64,000 bases of DNA, from positions 112,154,568 to 112,218,567 of the forward strand of contig CM077153.1 of assembly GCA_039583875.1 (NCBI GenBank), written 5' to 3'. The notes under the pieces were generated by a model, which had not been told where the DNA came from, did not search any database, and saw only the letters and a list, made by a program, of their open reading frames with translations. Every line of letters begins with the position of its first letter. Within the stretch, counting starts at the first letter, position 1. The stretch comes from Platanthera guangdongensis. Lineage: Eukaryota; Streptophyta; Magnoliopsida; Asparagales; Orchidaceae. Positions 11,421 through 21,596 of the stretch are shown in pieces. The translations under genes were made by a program, and so were the position numbers.

Positions 11421-11431
11421 GTCTGATACCA
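11421..11431 (-). other. tRNA-Met-type PBS of element B
   Basis: TGGTATCAGAC on the minus strand, 3 bp after the LTR end GGGTGTTACA. This is the usual initiator-tRNA-Met primer site of Tekay-type elements. Confidence 0.75.
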
Positions 11432-11434
11432 AAT

Positions 11435-13673
11435 TGTAACACCCCCTATCCGTTGCATAGCATATAGCAGTAGGTCCGGCCGGGGCCCGACGCCATATAC
11501 CACAGACAGACCGGGCGGTTACTCAATGGAAACCATCCAACTAATATCAACGTCCTACACAGAGCATTCTAGCGGTAGCAATTAAAATAGTTGCATTAAT
11601 AAAGAACCCAACACTAGCATGAATGTCCACTAACAAGCCACGGAATGAACGTACAAATACACAAGTACAATGGCCTTAAGGCCTTACAATTGTTTACTCA
11701 AATAGAAGTGTTTTCCAAACCTCGGCACGCAGGCCGACCATACATGAATAAAAGAAAACACTATGCATTAGGCCTTCGAGGGCCAACACAGCAACTTGGG
11801 CTTTAGCCCGCTATTTACCGTTCGGCTCCGCAGCACCTGCAAGCACAATCCACCGCAAGGGTGGCAAACCAAAGCAACGGTTAGCAATGCTGACCAAATT
11901 ATAACGATCCCGCCCCCAACTCGGGGTGGCGATGCTCCTTCCCTGCACTTTATTAGCATAACCAAGCAATATATATATACATTTCATCACAGGCATTGGC
12001 ACGCACAGTCACACGCCACGTGCACTCATGGCACATTCTCGGTGAACCTGTCAATGTCACGTCAATTCAAGTCATAGACACCCCGGTCTCACCACCGCCA
12101 CTTTGACGGCCAAACTATGAGCATTTTATCTTCCTGGCATGGGTCACGTCAATTTAAGAAATAGACCGCCGAAGCCCTCATCTATGCCAACGGCCCACAC
12201 CGAACGACATAGAACGGGTACAGTTCCTCCTAACCCGTGCTCACATCGCAATGACAATTTAAGCCATATGCGTGGGTCAAACTTCTCCGAGTCCCATTTC
12301 CGTCACACAGTTCACATAACCCGGTTATGTTCAAGTTGGCTCCCAGGCCACCATGTTAGCAGAATCACGCATCCTCCCAGTTTTCCGGGTGCGACTTGGA
12401 GTTAATCCCCATGGCTCCCTGTTGCAATCTACCGCGTAGAAAACCCGAAAAACAAACATTTGAATGGAGTCTTCTCCGGTCATTTATGCAATGCAACATC
12501 ACCGATCCAAACCAACTTGTCCGGGTAGGCTTCACACAACATGTCTATGTGCATTCTCGATTACGGACTCTACATGTACAAAATGGGGACTATTCATGTC
12601 TACCCGAAGGAACGCCTCAAACTCACCGCAAAATCGCGAGAGCGGGCTTCCCTATGAAAAAGAAGTAGAGCTTCACATGCTCAAGTAGAGAATCGTTACC
12701 CTAGCATTCTTCCTTGGCGCCATGGAAATGTACGCGGATGAAAAGCACCGCAATCTCCTTGCCTCCGTAGATCCAAAGTTGGCTCGCGATTTGGAGCTCC
12801 GAAGCTCCGCCGGTGACCGGATCTAGGCTTCTTCTTCCTCTTTTGCTCTCCCCTCTCTCTAGGCTTTAGAAAGAGAATACCCAAGTGAAATGAGGGTTTT
12901 CCAAGTCTAATCCCGGGTATAACCCATCAGGAACAACCCCCAGCCATCGGATCCCAAAGTAAAGAAACCAGCGGCCACGATTCGGGCCTGAAAAGCAAAA
13001 ACTGGGCCGAACACGGCCTGCGACACGCCTATGTCCCGGGCCGTGTCCCCCATTCGCCGTCAAAATCGACGTGTCTCGAAAAACACATGGGCATCCGACA
13101 CGCTCGTGTTCGACCTGACACACCCGTGTCAGCCAGTACACGCCCGTGTTCTCGGGCGTGTTCCTCCATCAACACAGGACCAACACCAACCTAAGACTCA
13201 CACGGGTCTTGGACACGCTCGTGTCCTATTTGACACGACCGTGTCCTATTTGACACGCCCGTGTCCTATTTGACATGCATGTGTCATACCCAAACACGCC
13301 TGGGCTACATGTCGCGTTCACAGTCTCGACACTTCGTCGAGCACAGTTCGTCGACCACCCTACACGGCCTTGGACACGCCCGTATCCTACGTCGTGTTCC
13401 GTGTCTCGACATTTCATCTAGTGAAAATCGTCGACTTCCCTGGCAGATCGTCGACACGAGCTCGACACGTCCTGAGACACGCCCGTGTCTCAGGCCGTGT
13501 TCTCTGCTCGACGATCGTCGACTCCAGAATTTGTCAACCTCTCGGCCAAATCGTCGACCCAAACACGACACGCCCTGGGACACGCCCATATCCCAGGCCG
13601 TGTGCACCCTGCTAAAATTCCAAATTTGGCCCATAATGCCTCTCGTCCCTCTTTTGAGTGTTGGGGCGTTACA
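11435..13673 (-). repeat. Element B 5' LTR
   Basis: A 2239-bp segment bounded by TGTAACACCCCC and GGGGCGTTACA, which are typical gypsy LTR ends. The right end abuts element A LTR sequence (ATAGCATACATACC), which is continuous in the 3' LTR of A at 38008. The partner LTR of B has been deleted. ORFs inside it show no recognisable domain. Confidence 0.8.
13018..13610. repeat. Palindrome cluster GACACG-NN-CGTGTC in U3 of element B
   Basis: More than ten short palindromes such as GACACGCCCGTGTC, GACACGACCGTGTC and GACACACCCGTGTC are interleaved with TCGTCGA and TCGTCGACC motifs. They lie within the first 650 bp of the LTR on the minus strand, which is U3. The arms GACACG/CGTGTC are also the core of the element A palindromes, but the flanking sequence differs. 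Confidence 0.75.
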
Positions 13674-14458
13674 ATAGCATACATACCATTTCATATCATT
13701 GCACAACAAGATCTGCATCGTATAAGTTTGTATGGGCACTCCTATACAATGAGTTACTTTATGCAAACTGATCCTTAACTTATAAGCTTGTATAGGCATC
13801 CTTATAAGTTAAGGTAATTACCTGCTGTAGTTTCCTTTACTTGTTGAATTATTATTGCTCAAGTAGAACTGCTGCTTTATAATATTATTATTCATGTACT
13901 AATATCACTTGCTTGTACCTGTTTAATTACTTATACATATTGTACCCTTGTTCCTTTCTCCGCCTGGTGCCGAGTAGTCGTCGGGGGAGCGGATGAGAAG
14001 CCACTTAGTCTTTTCGACTAACGGTTGCTACGTCTTCTTTTTAGGAGGTCTCCCCGCAGGTAGAGCAGTCGTAAACTTCACAGCAGGACAGCTAGGCCAG
14101 GACGACCGGGCCTGATGTGACGGTGTCGTCACTACCATCGGTTACAGATGTGAGTGTTGAGCGACTCTGATGTAGCCGTTTGGGCAATTTTTATAGTTGT
14201 ACTCTGATATTGTAGAAGCATGTTTTAGCTTCTATTATTTGCTATATTTGGACTATATACTTGGTGTGGATTTGACTTCTCTCTTTATTATAGTTTGGTT
14301 GGGTTGGCATATGTATGTTGATATTGATTGTAGCCGGCGGAATAGGCGTCTTGTGGTACAGGTTAGCTCATGTGCTAATGTTATCGCAAGGCGGCTGTTC
14401 CGGGCATAAGACCCCCCCCCTTTGTGCCGTGTTTTGAAATCTGGGGGGGGGTCTAACA
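13674..14458 (+). repeat. Element A 5' LTR, last part
   Basis: Resumes at ATAGCATACATACC and matches 38008-38680 plus 40350-40444 of the 3' LTR. It ends with a C9 run, 25 bases of TTTGTGCCGTG-type sequence, a G9 run and GTCTAACA. The C and G runs could pair into a terminal hairpin. The PBS follows two bases later. Confidence 0.85.
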
Positions 14459-14460
14459 AA

Positions 14461-14472
14461 TGGTATCAGTTT
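14461..14472 (+). other. tRNA-Met-type PBS of element A
   Basis: TGGTATCAGTTT, 2 bp after the LTR end TCTAACA. The match to the canonical TGGTATCAGAGC is good for the first 9 bases. Confidence 0.7.
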
Positions 14473-14658
14473 GCCACAATCCTCAACTAAAGAAGTCATT
14501 CAACAATGGTACCACCCCCGTTCGATTAGTCAGTTTGGGATAAACTGACTTAGCGGAAGCAACGGTGTGCCCATATGTAATTCACACTAAGTTTGTCCAA
14601 CTTTGACCTTAAGATGAGCCAACCTGACCATACGTTTGTGTTTTACGTGTAGATTCCT

Positions 14659-15719
14659 GTGCACGTTGAGCCGATGGGGGGCACTCTTGCCCCTTTCATA
14701 CCCACTCAGTTCCAACAATCTGAGTTGGGGCAGACGCTCACCGCCATCCTGGATTCCTTTAGGGCGCAGCAGCCTCCGGTGCAACAACAGGCTCCGGGCT
14801 CGAACTGGAGTCGGTCGTACGCATGGAAGAATGGCTTGACACGATGCAGGAGTTGTTGGCGGGGATCCGCTGCCCAGCCAACATGGCTGTGACGTTGGCG
14901 GTGTCCGTCCTGGAACTACTTGCTAAGAGGTGGTGGAAGTCTCTCATGGGCTCCACCTTCCAAGGCCGGGTCTATACGGAGATAAGTTGGAGCGAGTTCT
15001 CGGATGTCTTCTTGGAGCACTTCATTCCCACATCCACTTGAACTGAACTCGAAGAGAGGTTTCTTCTACTGAAGCAAGGATCAAAATCAGTTACGGAATA
15101 TCAGAGAGAATTTCAGCACCTCGCGAAGTTCGCGACTTCTTATGATTTGGATGATAGTGGATACGCCAAGCGTTTCTACAAAGGGCTGCGAGATCCCCTA
15201 AGGCAGGCCCTTTTGTTTATAGCGGATGATAGCTTGGTGGAGATTATCGACATGGCGAAGAGATTGGAGGCGGATCACTTGAGTAGTGGTAAGAGACCTG
15301 CGGAGGGAGTGATGGAAGCTGGCCCATGCAACAGAAGAAGGAGGGACTTTAGAGGAGGAAGAGGACATCAAATAGGTGGAGGACGTTTCCACCGAGATTT
15401 TAGAGTGGGGCACCCGATTTTGCATCCACCCGCGTTGCCTCCACCGCCTTAGCCTCAACCATTTCATCAACCTGAAGGTCGTCGTGGCTTGGTGTGTTTT
15501 GAATGCAACCAGCCGGGCCACATTCGATGTTTCTGCCCGCGGTTGTTTGGGAATGTCCCTCCTGCTCTCCCTCTGGCAGCTCCGCGGGGGCAGGGCTATA
15601 TGCGTTGTCGAGGACGAGGACCGCAAGGAGGAAACCCCGACCCTTCTCGGGATCAAGTGTACGCGCTGGACATGGCGCAAGAATGGAATCCCCAAGATGT
15701 GATTGCAGGTATGATTTAA
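14659..15719 (+). pseudogene. Element A gag
   Basis: N-terminal part open from 14659, frameshifted at about 14815. The body continues in one frame from 14823 to 15719 with two in-frame stops (TGA near 15039, TAG near 15450). Visible features are the capsid-like LEERFLLLKQGSKSVTEYQREF, RFYKGLRDPLRQAL, an Arg/Gly-rich linker (GGRGHQIGGGRF) and the zinc knuckle CFECNQPGHIRCFC (CX2CX4HX4C). It ends at GMI-stop before a 90-bp gap and the protease. The family assignment is firm, but the gene is non-functional. Confidence 0.85.
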
Positions 15720-15810
15720 GTAATTATCACGTTTCCATTGTTTAACTTAAAGTTGCTTGAGACATACTAGACACCTAGCAATAAGTTTTGTTTATTAGTA
15801 CTTAGGCACC

Positions 15811-16200
15811 GTGATAGTTGGTGGAAAGACGGCTTATGCGCTGTTCGATACCGGTGCCTCACACTCCTTTGTGTCTGAGGACTTCATTAAGGATATGGAG
15901 GGCGTACAATACTTTACTTGTATAGCCCAACAAGTGCACCTACCGAACAGCTCGGAGATGATTGCAACCGCTAAGTGCGAGTTCGAGATATTTATTGAAG
16001 GAAAGGCCTTTGATATAGCTGCCACGGTCTTGAGAATGCTGGAGTTTGACATCATTCTGGGCATGGCGTGGTTGGACTGGCATTTCGCAAGGATCAACAA
16101 CGCGGAGAAGCTGATCTATTTGAGACATGGGGACTCTGACGTCATCTTCCAAGGTATTAGCTTCACACCTCGCATGTCGTTGTCTTCCGTTCAGGTCAGT
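15811..16200 (+). pseudogene. Element A protease (aspartic)
   Basis: The retropepsin-like frame begins IVGGKTAYALFDTGASHSFVS, with the catalytic DTGA intact. It continues through the distal FDIILGMAWLDWHFARIN signature and is cut at 16200 by hAT1. The ORF runs on to 16224 only because it reads into the transposon end. RT resumes at 19077. Confidence 0.85.
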
Positions 16201-16659
16201 CCTGTCCAAAAGGCTCGGGCCTAGTGGGCCGGCCCGAGCCCGGCCCGGCGAAAGCCTATTTCGGCCCGACCCGGAAAAAGCTCGGCCCGGGCCGAGGCCG
16301 GGCTCAGGGCCCTTACAGGGCCCTGGTTTTGGGTGTTAGCCCGACCCGATGCCCGGCCCAGGCCGGTCCGGGCAAAGCCCGAAAATCGGGCCGGCCTGGG
16401 CCCGGACCCGGGCGCGGACAAAGCCCGCACCGGGCCCGCAGGCCGGCCCGGACCTGCTGCCAACGGCTCTAAGAGTCGTTGGAAATCCAACGGCTCTTAG
16501 AGCTGTTGGAACTACATCCAGCAGGGCTGCTGCAGCCCTGCTGGCTGCAGTACTTTAGCCTAGGGCCTAGGCAAAAGCCTAGGCCCTAGGCCAAATTAAA
16601 AAAAAAATAAAATTTTTTATTTAATTTTTTTTTTAATAACCCCCCCTCTACCCGATCCC

Positions 16660-16800
16660 CTCTCTCTCTCTCTCTTCCACTCACTCTCTCTCTTCTCACT
16701 CTCTCTCTCTCTCTCTTCCACTCACTTTCTCTCTCTCTCTCTCTTCCACTCTCTCTCTCACTTACTCTCTCCCTCTTTTACTCTCTTACTCTCTCTCACT
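16660..16800. repeat. CT-rich microsatellite
   Basis: (CT)n runs with CTTCCACTCACT interruptions sit just upstream of the hAT1 transposase start. Such tracts are common in plant 5' leaders. No TATA box is obvious here. Confidence 0.8.
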
Positions 16801-16802
16801 GC

Positions 16803-18699
16803 ATGGCATCGTCCTCCTCAACGCCGGCGTCGTTGACTCAAAGCATGGCCGAAGTGGTGGAGCATAATCGGAGGGCGCCCGTCTGGGAGCATTTCGACAA
16901 GGTTAAAGTCGGCGACGAATTCAAGGCGCGGTGCAAGTTGTGCTCAAAGTTGCTAACTCTTACCGGCAACTCAACACTAGCGAGACACGTTAAGTCCTGT
17001 TTTGCAAAGTAAGCTCCCGAGTACAATCAGGGACAAATATCAGCATCAGGGCATATTTGGACGTACGATCAAGCAAGACAGCGAGACCTACAGGTGAAAA
17101 ACGTCATTAAGTCACTACGACAACGATGAGACGACGGAGTATATACACGAAGGGCTTCAGCACAAATATCAACAGGTAAGTAGATCCACTATTAGACGCG
17201 ACGCACTTAAATTATATTTTGACGCAAAACAAGATTTAATAAAAAATTTTGAAACTTTCGAGAGACGTGTGTGTTTAACGAGCGACGTTTGGAGTAGTAG
17301 CGTAAGGGTAGGGTTATCTTATATTTGTATAACGGCTCATTGGATCGATCCCGTTTCATGGGATTTAAATAAGCGCGTAATATGTTTTGAAGGTTTTGAA
17401 TTTCCGCACACGGGTAAGGCTATATATTCAGTAATTATTAAATGTTTGCGTGAATTTAAAATAAAAGATATAATAATGAGTATTTCTTTTGATAACGCTA
17501 GTAATAACAACACCGCATTAGAGTGGTTAAAACGTGAATTAAAACCAATGCTCAACGGTGCGTTTTTTCACACTCGATGTGTGTGCCACGTTTTAAACTT
17601 AGTAGTACAGGATAGTTTAGAAGCTATGGAACCATATATTGAGAAAATTCGTACTATGCTTAGATTTATTTATTGTACAAAACAACGAAGTCAAGATTTT
17701 CGAAAATTTGTGATCGCACAAGGTCAAAATTATTTGAAACCTCAATTTTATATGCCTGTAAGATGGAACTCCACATATAAAATGTTAAAAAGAGAGTTTC
17801 AACAAAAAACACTTATGAAATATTACACTATGACAAATAATCATAATTTAACTGATAACGATTGGGACGTACTATTTCATTATATGGATTTATTAAAATG
17901 TTTTTATTGGGCGACTGTTTTTTTATCTGGTGTGTATTATCTCACTAGCTCGTTAGTAGTTGAAAATTTTGTAAATATTGCACAAAAACTTAAATATTTT
18001 AAGCAACACTCAGGATGGCTTCCTTTAATTGAAGTAATATAAGAAAATTTTTTATAATATTATAGAGAAATGCCTCCTGCATTTTCATGCGCCGCCGCTT
18101 TAAACCCGTTATTCGTTGTAGACGGCGTAGAAAATTTAACAGATGAAATTAACGTTAACTTAGACATAAATATAAGTTTCGATGACATTGACGACGTTAG
18201 TACTACTAAATTTAATTCTATTTTTACCGAATGTTTTAATTATTACGACAACTTATATGGCTCACGACCCCGAGAAGAAATAACACAACCTAGGACAAAA
18301 GATTATTTTACAAATAAAATTTTAGAATTAGCTTCCAGGAAAAAAGCACGCACATCGAGTAGTTTAAACGAATTAGGACTGTATATGAAAACGCAGTTTC
18401 GTGATTTTATGACTACAGAAGAGATCGAAAATTTCGATATCTTAAAGTGGTGGAAAGGTAAAGCTAATACCTATCCTATTTTGGCCTATATGGTACGTGA
18501 TTTACTAACAATTCAAGCTAGTACAGTAGCTTCGGAGTCCGTTTTTTCTCTTAGTGGCAGGATTTTGAACACGCGAAGGAGCCGACTAAATGAAGAATCA
18601 CTCGAACTATGCATCTGCTACAAGGATTATTTGGATGCTACGAATAAGAAGCAACACATTTCAGCGTTGGAGGAGACCTCCGAGGAAATTGAAGAGTAG
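16803..18699 (+). pseudogene. hAT1 transposase
   Basis: Three blocks. Block 1 (16803-17012) is a BED zinc finger: VWEHFDKV, C-KLC at 16930-16950, and H-VKSC. Block 2 (17269-18042) is the hAT catalytic region with LTSDVWSS, FDNASNNN and the signature CVCHVLNLVVQD. Block 3 (18070-18699) holds the C-terminal dimerisation domain DILKWWKGKANTYPILAYMV with ASTVASESVFSLSGRILN. Blocks 2 and 3 are in the same frame, separated by in-frame TAA codons at 18040 and 18055. Block 1 ends in a stop and is in another frame. Full-length hAT transposases are about 650-700 residues, which fits the sum. It is inactive as it stands. Confidence 0.9.
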
Positions 18700-19076
18700 A
18701 TGGACAACCTGAATTTGTAAAAATGTAATTTTTTTTATTATCATTTAAAATAATAAGTTTCATTTTTTTTCTACTTTTATTTTTTAAAAGTGTAATTTTG
18801 TTTTTTAAAATTTTAATATTAATAAAATTTTTTATTCTAATTTTTATTTCAATTTTTTAATTTTTTTAAGTAGTTTTTTTTCTTAAGAGGGCCCGGCCCG
18901 GGACGGCCTGACCCTGGCCGGCCTGACCCGGGGGGCGGCTCGGGCCCCTTCCCGGGGTCAAAGCCCGAGCCCGGCCCGAGCCCGATAAAGAAAGGGCCCG
19001 GGCTCGGCCCGGTTTGCAAAAGCTCGGGCACGATCAGGCCCGGTCCGTGCCGGCCCGATCGGGCCTTTTGGGCAGG

Positions 19077-20663
19077 TATAAAAGCCCATATGAAGGGGGA
19101 TAAAGTCTTCATGACCTGGTTCGAGTTGAAGGAGATAACATTGGATATAAAAGACGTACGGGTCGTGCGGGACTTCCCCGAGGTATTTCCTGAGAAACTG
19201 CCAGGATTACCCCAGCACAGAGAGGTTGACTTCTAGATTAATCTAGTACCGGTGCCATGCCTGTATCCAAGGCCCCTTACCGAATGGCCCCGAAGGAACT
19301 CGCGGAGTTTAGAGTTCAACTGCAAGAACTGGTAGAGTCAGGGTTCGTTTGCACCAGTTCGTCACCCTGGGGAGCCCCTGTATTGTTCGTGAAGAAGAAG
19401 GATGGAACCCTGCATTTGTGCATAGACTATCGGGAACTCAATTGGCAGACGGTGCAGAACACTTATCCACTACCTCGGATCGATGAGTTGTTCGATCAAC
19501 TAGTGGGAGCACATTGGTTTTCTAAGCTGGACTTGCAATCAGGGTATTATCAGTTGAGAATACAAGAAGGGGACATCCAGAAAACGGCCTTTAGTTCAAG
19601 ATATGAGTTGTACGAGTTCATTGTAATGCCGATTGGGCTCACAAATGTCCATGAGCCTGATGAACAAGGTATTTGAACCGTATTTGGACATCTTCGTCAT
19701 TGTTTTCATCGACGACATCTTGGTATACTCAAAGACTGAGGAGGAGCATGTCAAGCACCTGACCTTGGTATTGAAGAAATTGAAGGAGCATGCCTTGTTC
19801 GCCAAGTTCAGCAAGTGCGAATTCTGGCTTAAAGAGGTTGCTTTCTTGGGTCACGTGATTAGTGGAGCTGGGCTAGCGGTGGATCCGGCCAAGGTGCGTG
19901 TCGTGAAGGAGTGGCCTCCCTTGAGGTCAGCAGCCGATGTGCGGAGCTTCCTTGGACTTGCCGGGTACTACCGTAAGTTCGTGAAAGGGTTCTCCAAGAT
20001 TGCCCTCCCTCTTACTTCATTGACGAAGAAAGGTGTGTCATTTGAGTGGACACCCCAATGTGAAACGGCGTTCCCGGAGCTGAAGAATAGACTTACCTCC
20101 GCCCCCATCCTTGCACTTCCGTCTGGGAAGGAAGGATTTAAAGTTTACACTAACACATCATATCAAGGGATGGGAGTGGTATTGATGCAGCACGGGCACG
20201 TGATTGCATATGCTTCAAGACAACTGAAAAAGCATGAAATCAATTACCCGGTTCACGATTTGGAGCTGGGAGCAGTGGTCTTCGCCTTGAAGGTTTGGAG
20301 GCATTATCTATACGGCGTCCACTGCGAGATCTTTTCAGATCACAAAAACTTGAAGTATGTTCATACTCAGAAGGAGTTGAACTTGAGACAACGACGGTGG
20401 TTAGAATTTCTATGCGACTATGAGTTCACCATGAACTACCACCCCGGAAAGGCGAACTCGGTGGTCGATGCATTGAGTAGAAAGGTACCAGGTTCTAGCC
20501 CAGAGTCTCGATTGATGAGTATGGAGTTGGCTCGGATGATTGAGGAGATGGATATTACATTGATATTTAAGGCTCCTTCGGCAGAGTATATGGAGTACTT
20601 GGCAAGCATGAACATAGTTTGTGATATCCGGGACCGAATCAGGGTGGAGCAAGGAACGGATGT
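19077..20663 (+). pseudogene. Element A reverse transcriptase and RNase H
   Basis: Resumes after hAT1 with VVRDFPEVFPEKLPGLP, a stop (TAG near 19234), then [35 protein letters not shown], a frameshift near 19650, catalytic [24 protein letters not shown] and [11 protein letters not shown]. In RNase H the usual first catalytic Asp (YSDAS) reads YTNTS, so D is replaced by N. LSRK ends the domain. The frame runs into the LTR of element D at 20664, which explains its artificial C-terminus. Integrase resumes at 33829. Confidence 0.9.
20659..20663. repeat. Target duplication of element D, left copy
   Basis: GATGT abuts the LTR start TGTTGATGC. The right copy is GATGC at 33829-33833, one base different. 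Joining at this point restores the element A pol reading register. Confidence 0.7.
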
Positions 20664-21415
20664 TGTTGATGCACGGAAACACAAGGGGGGGTCGAGCAAC
20701 ACCAGCTAACGGTTCGAACACCGGGGAATAGGGAGACTGCGAGTAGCGACCTACTAAGCGGATGAGGGCTGGAAGAAGAGCAGGGCCGTGAACCACGGCA
20801 ACAACAGACTTCGCCCGTCGCGGCCTGAATGCCTCTCTTGCGACGGGCTTTCCCTTGATTGAAGAAGAATTTGGTTACAAACGAAAGGAAAAGGTTGAGA
20901 GCAGAGCAAAGGTGAGTCCGCAAGGCACAGGATTCGAGTCCGCAGCCTGTAACAAGTAGGCTCCTGGGTCCGAGTCAGCATGCCTTGGGTGCACCACCTC
21001 CCCCCTATTTATAGGATAGGGGGCCTGCCCAAACGGGCAGGGCTAAAATAACCGACTGCCCGGGGTACAGGAGAACCGGGCAGCGGTGACGGGAAGCAAA
21101 AAAGAAGGAACACGTCAGTCCGCGCAGAAGGGGAGGACTGGGCTCGCGGACTAGAGCTTCCACTGCTGTTGGGCGCGAGCCTGCTGGAGGGCGGCGGCCT
21201 GGGCGGACGAGACACTGCGTCCGCCGCTGTAGAGAACCTGATACCCCAAGCGCTGGCGGACTGCGCGGACAGGGTATTGCGTCCGCTGCCGCGGTACCAT
21301 CCTTGGTGTCCGATTGGTGATACTGCCGGACTGGGCGGACTGACAAATCGCGTCCGCGCCTGCTGAAAAGGGGGCTTCGGAACCTTGGAGGATGTTGCGG
21401 ACTGAGGGGTTAACA
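20664..21415 (-). repeat. Element D 3' LTR (left copy)
   Basis: 752 bp, TGTTGATGC...GGGGTTAACA on the plus strand. The U3 part (21020-21415) is packed with GCGGAC/GTCCGC, including hairpin pairs such as GCGGACG...CGTCCGC near 21195-21225. A TATAAATA box lies on the minus strand at 21013-21006. Overlapping ORFs here are chance. Confidence 0.9.
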
Positions 21416-21428
21416 TAATCCCCGCACA
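21416..21428 (-). other. Putative polypurine tract of element D
   Basis: On the minus strand GTGCGGGGATTA directly precedes the LTR start TGTTAACCCC. The same sequence is conserved beside the D' LTR at 58346-58358. Confidence 0.5.
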
Positions 21429-21504
21429 TTTTTAAGTTCCCAGAAAACTTCGAAAATGTTTTCTTAACCGCCGAGTCCGCACGCCTCGAAAATGCCGCCA
21501 ACGC

Positions 21505-21512
21505 TATAAATA
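21505..21512 (+). promoter_or_regulatory. Putative TATA box of antisense gene 1 (element D)
   Basis: TATAAATA, 85 bp upstream of the ATG at 21597. It is conserved in D' at 58436-58443. It lies outside the LTR, so the antisense gene seems to have its own promoter. Confidence 0.55.
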
Positions 21513-21596
21513 TCGCTGGAGGGCCTGGATCTGCTGAGAATCTCAATCGACACGGGGCGCTACTCACCACTTGCGGTCTCCACTTTCCAGTCCGGC

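Larger units (their letters stand above)
948..13673 (-). mobile_element. Element B: Ty3/gypsy (Tekay-like), inverted, 3'-truncated, carries element E
   Basis: Read on the minus strand: 5' LTR (13673 to 11435), tRNA-Met-type PBS (11431-11421), gag, protease remnant, RT/RNase H, then integrase split by element E (2056-8448) and ending abruptly at about 948. The integrase C-terminus, PPT and 3' LTR are missing. About 1.7 kb of the surrounding element A LTR is missing at the same junction, so one deletion probably removed both. In-frame stops, frameshifts and a degraded protease indicate an old insertion. Confidence 0.8.
16201..19076 (+). mobile_element. hAT1: hAT-superfamily DNA transposon
   Basis: Interrupts element A between protease and RT. 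The ends are imperfect inverted repeats, CCTGTCCAAAAGGCTCGGGCC on the left and CCTGCCCAAAAGGCCCGAT... on the right (complement). They are followed inward by extremely GC-rich GGCCCGGCCCG subterminal tracts, typical of plant hAT elements. The interior codes a BED finger, a hAT catalytic region and a C-terminal dimerisation domain on the plus strand. A clear 8-bp target duplication was not found (flanks AGGTCAGT and TATAAAAG). Confidence 0.85.

Noticed and set aside
13261..13799. ORFs on both strands in the element B LTR
   Set aside because: They arise from CpG-rich palindromes (RPRPCP-type peptides) with no recognisable domain, and they cross the LTR boundary.
14461..14472. tRNA-like sequences (TGGTATCAG) at 11421, 14461, 40875 and 55289 as tRNA genes
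   Set aside because: Only the 3'-complement segment is present, directly beside LTR ends. They are primer binding sites.
21009..21416. Overlapping minus-strand ORFs of 113-142 codons in the D LTRs (also 33418-33854)
   Set aside because: They lie entirely inside LTR U3, recur because the LTRs are duplicates, and overlap in different frames without a domain.
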